DNA from: Clostridiales bacterium
Lineage (GTDB): Bacteria; Bacillota; Clostridia; Christensenellales; CAG-138
DNA: 18,946 nt
Assembly: GCA_031270585.1 (NCBI GenBank)
Contig: JAISXK010000091.1
Location: forward strand, 1-18,946
Direction: 5' to 3'
A model generated the notes under the pieces. The model had not been told where the DNA came from. It saw nothing but the letters and a program-made list of their open reading frames with translations, and searched no databases. Positions 15,368 through 18,946 of the stretch are shown in pieces (positions within the stretch are counted from its first letter, which is position 1; each line of letters begins with the position of its first letter). The position numbers were made by a program, and so were the translations under genes.

Positions 15368-15666
15368 AATCAATGCAATACGATAATTTTAACGACATGG
15401 ATCTGCAAAACACGCAAAGCGGAGAAAATATCGGCCTAATACTCGATGTTCCACTGCAGATAACCGTTGAGTTGGGCAAATGCAAACGCAGCATCAGGGA
15501 TATACTCGCGCTCCATACGGGCTCGGTCATTGTGCTTGACAGATTAGCCGGCGAAATGGTGGATATCATGGTGAACGGTAAGCTCTTCGCCAAGGGAGAG
15601 GTAGTGGTGATAGAAGATAACTATGGCGTGCGCGTAACGGACATCATCGCCATGCCGCAAACATAG
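15208..15666 (+). CDS. fliN: FliN-type C-terminal domain of FliY in the -1 frame; may be translated separately from 15373
   Basis: This frame is open from 15115 to the TAA at 15664-15666. It encodes a Gln/Pro-rich linker (PPQAQVPMQEQPKRQPG) followed by a complete FliN/SpoA domain (LDVPLQITVELGKCKRSIRD, GSVIVLDRLAGEMVDIMVNG, GEVVVIEDNYGVRVTDI), which is the end expected for FliY. The ATG at 15208 is internal to the linker and has no clear ribosome site. A better independent start is ATG at 15373, with GGGGG 9 bases upstream and 5 bases after the fliY-frame stop. That would give a 97-residue stand-alone FliN (MQYDNFNDMDL...). Confidence 0.85.
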   Translation: MPMQEQPKRQPGIPALQDTPVQGAAAYAHTDVVRHEQGGAPRREPLSQNRVGVKSMQYDNFNDMDLQNTQSGENIGLILDVPLQITVELGKCKRSIRDILALHTGSVIVLDRLAGEMVDIMVNGKLFAKGEVVVIEDNYGVRVTDIIAMPQT

Positions 15667-15691
15667 GCCATACTGAAAACTGTCTTTAAAT

Positions 15692-15727
15692 AAAAAGCAT
15701 AGAAGCGGTTTCAGTTTCATGCTTTTT
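15692..15727 (+). terminator. Terminator of the flagellar operon
   Basis: AAAAAGCAT (15692-15700) and ATGCTTTTT (15719-15727) pair, with an additional GAA/TTC extension inside the loop, followed by CTTTATAT. The position 25 bases after the fliY/fliN stop fits the end of the operon. Confidence 0.75.
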
Positions 15728-15732
15728 CTTTA

Positions 15733-15738
15733 TATAAT
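15733..15738 (+). promoter_or_regulatory. Candidate -10 element for the V4R-diguanylate cyclase unit
   Basis: A perfect TATAAT lies in the AT-rich 15728-15760 stretch after the terminator. The matching -35 position (15710-15715, TTCAGT) is poor and overlaps the terminator. No sigma-28 motif is visible. Confidence 0.3.
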
Positions 15739-15801
15739 AATAAACGCAATAAGTATAAGCTGTTGCGAAATAGTATAAAAAAGGGAGTATGCATTGTAGC
15801 T

Positions 15802-16308
15802 ATGATGGAATCATTTGATTGGGAACGGTTGGGCGATATCGCGCTGGGGCGCGAAAACTTGGGCACGGAAATGCCGGTGATAGTTTACCGCCTTTTGCAA
15901 TACACCATGCGCGACGAATTGGTGGCGCGCTATGGCGAGGGCGTTGCAACAGAGGTTCTGCGCAACGCGGGCTACCGGGCGGGCATTTCGTTTTGCAGAA
16001 ACGTAATCAAAGAACGCGGCAGTTTCAACAGCTTTATCGCCGATGTGCAAAAACAACTGAAGCGCCTGAAGATAGGCATTTTCCGTGTTGAAAAAGCGGA
16101 TATCAACAACATGAAATTTGTTTTGACGGTGAGCGAGGATTTGGATTGCTCGGGCCTGCCGGTATCGGGCGACACTGTATGCGATTATGACGAGGGCTTT
16201 ATATCCGGCATATTACAAGAGTTTACGGGCCAACGCTTTGCCGTGCAGGAGGTTGACTGCTGGGCGACTGGCGATAGAACATGCAGGTTTGTTGCCGACA
16301 GGATATAA
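15802..16308 (+). CDS. V4R-domain protein (small-molecule or haem-binding-fold sensor)
   Basis: The 168-residue product is a single V4R (4-vinyl reductase) domain. The diagnostic C-terminal half is clear: CDYDEGFISGILQEFTGQRF followed by VQEVDCWATGDRTCRFVAD, with conserved Cys127, Cys153 and Cys161. V4R domains occur in ligand sensors (for example at the N-terminus of XylR-type regulators) and share a fold superfamily with H-NOX nitric-oxide sensors and TRAPP Bet3. The ligand here is unknown. AAGGGAG at 15781-15787 is 14 bases from ATG 15802, a long spacing; the frame is open upstream to TTG 15763 and includes an ATT at 15793 at normal spacing. The gene lies 24 bases before a diguanylate cyclase, so the two probably act together. 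Confidence 0.85.
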   Translation: MMESFDWERLGDIALGRENLGTEMPVIVYRLLQYTMRDELVARYGEGVATEVLRNAGYRAGISFCRNVIKERGSFNSFIADVQKQLKRLKIGIFRVEKADINNMKFVLTVSEDLDCSGLPVSGDTVCDYDEGFISGILQEFTGQRFAVQEVDCWATGDRTCRFVADRI

Positions 16309-16332
16309 ATCTCCTGGCGGAGGAACCGCTTG

Positions 16333-17565
16333 ATGGAGGATGTATACAATAAAATTGATTATGCGTTAAGCAGCCTGCTTGCCAACGAGACGTTTGACAG
16401 GCTGGATTTGCCTGCCCCGTACAAGTCATTTGAGGATAAGCTTTTAACGCTTCAAAGTATGAACGCAGAGCTGCAAAGGTTTACCGTGCAGCTCTCAAGC
16501 GGCGAAATTGATACCGATCCGCCCAGCCGCAGCAACTATTTAGCGGCGGGGCTCAAGCGGCTACAGTCACAAATGCGGCATCTCACCTGGCAAACGCAGT
16601 GCGTTGCGGATGGCGATTATAACCAGCGTATTGATTTTATGGGCGAATTCTCCATGGCTTTTAACCAGATGGTGGAACAGTTAAAAGCGCGTGAAGACAG
16701 CATACGCAGCCAGCAGGATTTTATGACGCGGCTGTTCGATAAAATCGAGCCGATATTTGTTGTATCCGAAGAGGATCATAGCCGAACGCTATATACCAAT
16801 TATGCGGCCAGACAGCTTTTCTTTGTGCACGAAACAAACGAGCAAAACACATTGATGCAAAACATACTAACAGAGGTGGCGGGCGACGGCGAATACGAAG
16901 TGATAGACGCCGGAGCCGGCCGCTGGTACAGCGTAACGGCGGCCCGGCTACCCTGGAACATGGAAGAATCGGCGCTTTTGTGTTATTGTGTGGATATTAC
17001 CGCCCATAAAGAGCGCGAAAACAATCTGGAGTTGGCCGCGAACACCGACGCGCTCACAAATTTGAGCAACCGCCGTGCGCTTGAGTCGGAACTGAACTCA
17101 CTTTGGGCGCTATGTATGCATTTTCAAAAGCCGCTTTCCACGCTGATGTTTGATATAGATAATTTCAAACGCTACAACGACACATACGGCCATCTGCAGG
17201 GCGACCGATGCTTGGCTGAGTTCGCGAAAATACTGCACGAAAACGCGGCCCGCTCAAACGACGTGGTCGCCCGTTACGGCGGGGAGGAGTTTACGGTGCT
17301 CTTACCCTTCACCACGCTTGAAACGGCGCTGCGCATTGCCGAAAACATCCGCTGGGCCACGCAGGAGCGCGTGATACCTATGCCAGCGCCCGGAAGAAGT
17401 GATGTGGAAACGCGCGTTACGGTATCGGGCGGCGTATGTACGATATTTCCCAGCGAGATGTATACGCCCATGCTGTTTTTAGGGGCGACGGACGTAGCGC
17501 TTTACACTGCTAAACAGAACGGGCGCAATAGAATCTGCTACAGGGATATGACAGACATGTTTTAA
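16333..17565 (+). CDS. Diguanylate cyclase (HAMP-like, PAS-like, GGDEF)
   Basis: The protein makes cyclic di-GMP from two GTP. From the TTG at 16330 numbering, residues about 65-120 resemble a HAMP-type segment (LTWQTQCVADGDYNQRIDFMGEF...), 125-225 a PAS-like sensor domain, and 235-405 the GGDEF domain. Active-site elements are intact: Asp275 in MFDIDNFKRYND, GGEEF at 317-321, and the inhibitory RxxD site (RSND, 308-311) at the standard distance, so product feedback is expected. No transmembrane helix is seen; it is cytoplasmic. GGAGG (16318-16322) serves TTG 16330 (spacing 7) or ATG 16333 (spacing 10). It follows the V4R gene and the flagellar operon, so control of motility is the likely output. 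Confidence 0.93.
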   Translation: MEDVYNKIDYALSSLLANETFDRLDLPAPYKSFEDKLLTLQSMNAELQRFTVQLSSGEIDTDPPSRSNYLAAGLKRLQSQMRHLTWQTQCVADGDYNQRIDFMGEFSMAFNQMVEQLKAREDSIRSQQDFMTRLFDKIEPIFVVSEEDHSRTLYTNYAARQLFFVHETNEQNTLMQNILTEVAGDGEYEVIDAGAGRWYSVTAARLPWNMEESALLCYCVDITAHKERENNLELAANTDALTNLSNRRALESELNSLWALCMHFQKPLSTLMFDIDNFKRYNDTYGHLQGDRCLAEFAKILHENAARSNDVVARYGGEEFTVLLPFTTLETALRIAENIRWATQERVIPMPAPGRSDVETRVTVSGGVCTIFPSEMYTPMLFLGATDVALYTAKQNGRNRICYRDMTDMF

Positions 17566-17583
17566 ACCGCCCGCTCTGCCACA

Positions 17584-18519
17584 TCAATGATGTCTATACT
17601 CCTTTATCTTTTCTACCGCGTAGGGCGTCTCCTGATAGACAAAATAATTCAGCCAGTTGAAAAACAGCAAATGGCCGTGCGCGCGCCAGGTGACGAGCGG
17701 TTGTTGCGTGCTGTCGTTATCGGGGTAATAGTTGAACGGCGGCTCAATGGGCAGGCCCGCGTTTATGTCACGCTCGTACTCAAGCCCCAGCGTTTCGGCG
17801 TCATATTCACCATGCCCGGTTACAAATATGCGCCGCCCGTCGCGGCTTGCGGCAATATACATCCCTGCCTGTTCGGAGACCGCCAGCACTTCCAGCGCCA
17901 AGTGTGCCGCCACATCCGCCACGCGCACGGTGGTGTGTCTGCTGTGCGGCGCGTAAAATACATCGTCAAACCCGCGCAATAATTTATGCGTGCGGTTTTT
18001 TACCGTATGGGGGTAAACGCCAAAAAGCTTTTTTGACAGCGGTTGCTTGGTTATGCCGTAATAATGGTAGAGCCCCGCCTGCGCCGCCCAGCAGATGAAG
18101 AATGTGGAGAATACATTTTCGCCGGCCCAATCCAGCACGCGCTGAAGCTCATCCCAATAGGCGACATCTTCAAAGCGCATCTGTTCCACCGGCGCGCCGG
18201 TGATGATCAATCCGTCAAACTGCTCGTTCGCCACATCGTCAAACGTGCGGTAAAAGGTCTTGAGATGATCCCGGCTCGTGTTGCGGGGTTGGTAGCTGGC
18301 GGTGGATAAAAGCGTGACCTCCACCTGCAAGGATGTGTTGCTGAGCACGCGCAGCAACTGCGTTTCGGTGGTTGCCTTGGCGGGCATCAAATTCAGCATC
18401 GCGATGCGAAGCGGCCGGATATCCTGCGAGCCCGCGCGATCATGCGTCATAACGAAAATATTCTCTTTAGAGAGCGTTTCTACAGCGGGCAGGGCGGCAA
18501 AGGGTATGTTTACTGGCAT
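17584..18519 (-). CDS. metA: Homoserine O-acyltransferase MetA (predicted acetyl-CoA type)
   Basis: MetA acylates homoserine in the first committed step of methionine synthesis. The 311-residue protein aligns along its length with the MetA family. The catalytic Cys143 lies in FFICWAAQAGLYHYYGI; His236 and Glu238 lie in VTGHGEYD; HSRHTTV and LLFFNWLNYFVYQETPY are also typical. The residue after TGAPV is Glu112, equivalent to Glu111, which in Bacillus-type enzymes specifies acetyl-CoA, whereas Escherichia coli has Gly and uses succinyl-CoA. The start has AGGAGG (18525-18530) at good spacing. It is convergent with the diguanylate cyclase, 18 bases apart. It is controlled by the leader described at 18550-18809. 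Confidence 0.96.
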   Translation of the reverse strand: MPVNIPFAALPAVETLSKENIFVMTHDRAGSQDIRPLRIAMLNLMPAKATTETQLLRVLSNTSLQVEVTLLSTASYQPRNTSRDHLKTFYRTFDDVANEQFDGLIITGAPVEQMRFEDVAYWDELQRVLDWAGENVFSTFFICWAAQAGLYHYYGITKQPLSKKLFGVYPHTVKNRTHKLLRGFDDVFYAPHSRHTTVRVADVAAHLALEVLAVSEQAGMYIAASRDGRRIFVTGHGEYDAETLGLEYERDINAGLPIEPPFNYYPDNDSTQQPLVTWRAHGHLLFFNWLNYFVYQETPYAVEKIKEYRHH

Positions 18520-18549
18520 ATCGTCCTCCTAAAAACATTTAGATTTCTC

Positions 18550-18588
18550 AAAACAAAAACCCTGCGTCGCGTTTTGCGAAGCAGGGTT
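18550..18588 (-). terminator. Intrinsic terminator in the metA leader (attenuator)
   Basis: On the minus-strand RNA, AACCCTGC (18581-18588) pairs with GCAGGGTT (18558-18565), with an inner TCGC/GCGA stem (18567-18579), followed by UUUUUGUUUU. It is a strong rho-independent terminator lying only 20 bases before the metA Shine-Dalgarno and inside the metA transcript, the position of an attenuator. Confidence 0.88.
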
Positions 18589-18599
18589 ATATGCCCCTG
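18582..18599 (-). promoter_or_regulatory. Candidate antiterminator hairpin competing with the metA terminator
   Basis: CAGGG (18595-18599 on the minus strand) can pair with CCCUG (18582-18586), the left arm of the terminator, over an 8-base loop. Upstream, an AAGCC/GGCUU hairpin flanked by AACC and GGUU (about 18604-18635) overlaps the leader stop codon and offers a further alternative pairing. The mutually exclusive pairing is seen directly; the regulatory logic is inferred. Confidence 0.45.
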
Positions 18600-18624
18600 T
18601 TTTAACCGGTCAAGCCATGGCGGC

Positions 18625-18732
18625 TTAGCTGGTTTCCGGAAAGGCCGGCATTCGCAACACGAAAATAAGCACGGAACGCATCATCCCGCGCATGCGCATC
18701 TTCATGTCGCCAACGTTGAACACCCCGGGCAT
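18625..18732 (-). CDS. Met-rich 35-residue leader peptide upstream of metA
   Basis: ATG at 18732 is preceded by AAAGGGGG with about 9 bases spacing and opens a 35-codon frame ending in TAA at 18625-18627. The peptide has seven Met, five of them in nine consecutive codons (MKMRMRGMM, 18679-18705), then a hydrophobic stretch SVLIFVL. It lies inside the predicted metA transcript, between the promoter at 18781-18809 and the terminator at 18550-18588. This fits a leader peptide for ribosome-mediated attenuation sensing charged tRNA-Met. The frame is open further upstream to 18819, but that part precedes the predicted transcription start. A short membrane peptide with an unrelated role is the alternative. 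Confidence 0.6.
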   Translation of the reverse strand: MPGVFNVGDMKMRMRGMMRSVLIFVLRMPAFPETS

Positions 18733-18780
18733 AACGGCGTTCCCCCTTTCCTCAATGGTTGCGAACTCAATTATTTCATA

Positions 18781-18809
18781 AGTGTAAAGCAAATTTATGA
18801 ATGTGTCAA
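18781..18809 (-). promoter_or_regulatory. Sigma-A promoter of metA
   Basis: On the minus strand, TTGACA (18804-18809, perfect -35), a 17-base spacer, then TACACT (18781-18786, four of six). The start would be near 18774, giving a leader of about 255 bases before metA, much longer than needed for translation alone. Confidence 0.8.
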
Positions 18810-18864
18810 GGGGGCGCATTGCCTCAAATTAAATAGGCCCCACTCCACAACCCGCAATCCGGCA
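18810..18864. other. Spacer between two back-to-back promoters
   Basis: I see no gene, repeat or terminator in this stretch between the leftward metA promoter and the rightward sigma-28-type promoter. Confidence 0.5.
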
Positions 18865-18891
18865 TAAACACTAAAAAAATGGCGTCGATAT
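18865..18891 (+). promoter_or_regulatory. Sigma-28-type promoter pointing out of the right end of the window
   Basis: TAAA (18865-18868), 15 bases, then GTCGATAT (18884-18891) matches the SigD consensus TAAA-N15-GCCGATAT with one -10 mismatch, and has the same TAAA-to-minus-10 spacing as the flagellin promoter. An overlapping extended -10 of sigma-A type, TGGTATAAT (18891-18899), is also present. The gene it serves begins at or beyond the window end; an ATG at 18936 is possible but has no clear ribosome site. Confidence 0.6.
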
Positions 18892-18946
18892 GGTATAATA
18901 AATGCAAGGAAAACCCATAAAAACGGACAAAAAGCATGCACTTATC

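Noticed and set aside
17581..17593. ACATCA-A-TGATGT palindrome over the metA stop codon
   Set aside because: The one-base loop cannot form a stable hairpin and no T-run follows. I regard it as chance, although the convergent pair has no other visible terminator in its 18-base gap.
18589..18774. SAM riboswitch or tRNA-Met T-box in the metA leader
   Set aside because: I could not find the S-box core (GGAGGGA, GCAACC-type elements) or the T-box sequence with its UGGN antiterminator bulge. A covariance-model search is needed to exclude rarer SAM riboswitch classes.
18733..18819. Upstream part of the 64-codon frame that contains the Met-rich peptide
   Set aside because: It overlaps the -35/-10 promoter and so lies mostly before the predicted transcription start. 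The ribosome site is next to the ATG at 18732.
1..18946. CRISPR arrays, rRNA or tRNA genes, transposases, prophage genes
   Set aside because: None seen: no regularly spaced repeats, no transposase or integrase-like protein, and no tRNA cloverleaf recognised by eye.

Overview
The window comes from a motile Gram-positive bacterium, most probably a Clostridia-type Firmicute of roughly even GC content. The gene order fliF-fliG-fliH-fliI-fliJ-ylxF-fliK-flgD-flgE-flbD-motA-motB-fliL-fliM-fliY follows the Bacillus/Clostridium fla/che cluster. Shine-Dalgarno sequences are strong, TTG and GTG starts are common, and the flagellar promoters have sigma-28 (SigD) form. The genus cannot be read from the sequence.

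Layout, left to right. Bases 1-252 are the tail of an unidentified gene with a Pro/Ala-rich 24-bp tandem repeat, ended by a bidirectional terminator (362-391) shared with the convergent flagellin gene. Flagellin (432-1952, minus) has an excellent sigma-28 promoter embedded in a 10-bp inverted repeat and a leader that looks like a CsrA target. Divergently, a sigma-A-like promoter (2175-2203) drives one long rightward operon, 2258-15666. It encodes the MS ring and rotor (FliF, FliG, FliM, FliY), the export ATPase complex (FliH, FliI, FliJ), the hook and its assembly factors (FliK, FlgD, FlgE), a YlxF-type protein, FlbD/SwrD, the stator (MotA, MotB) and FliL. It ends in a terminator at 15692-15727. 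The rod genes flgB, flgC and fliE and the fliPQR-flhBA export gate are not in the window.

Downstream is a two-gene unit: a small V4R-domain protein (possible ligand sensor) and a HAMP/PAS-like diguanylate cyclase with intact GGEEF and RxxD motifs. It may couple a small-molecule signal to motility through c-di-GMP. Convergent to it is metA (homoserine O-acyltransferase, predicted acetyl-CoA type). Its leader holds a promoter, a 35-codon ORF with five Met codons in nine, competing hairpins and an intrinsic terminator just before the metA ribosome binding site. This looks like ribosome-mediated methionine attenuation. At the right edge a second sigma-28-like promoter points out of the window, suggesting another motility or chemotaxis gene there.

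Most unusual: (1) the putative Met-leader attenuator of metA; (2) a frameshift in the linker of fliY that splits the CheC-like part from the FliN part, with a plausible separate FliN start; (3) fliK, which has a perfect Shine-Dalgarno placed for an AUC start codon and no normal start for 90 bases; (4) the V4R-diguanylate cyclase pair beside the flagellar operon; (5) the flagellin promoter inverted repeat and CsrA-like leader. All of these are read by eye; none has been tested by folding or database search.
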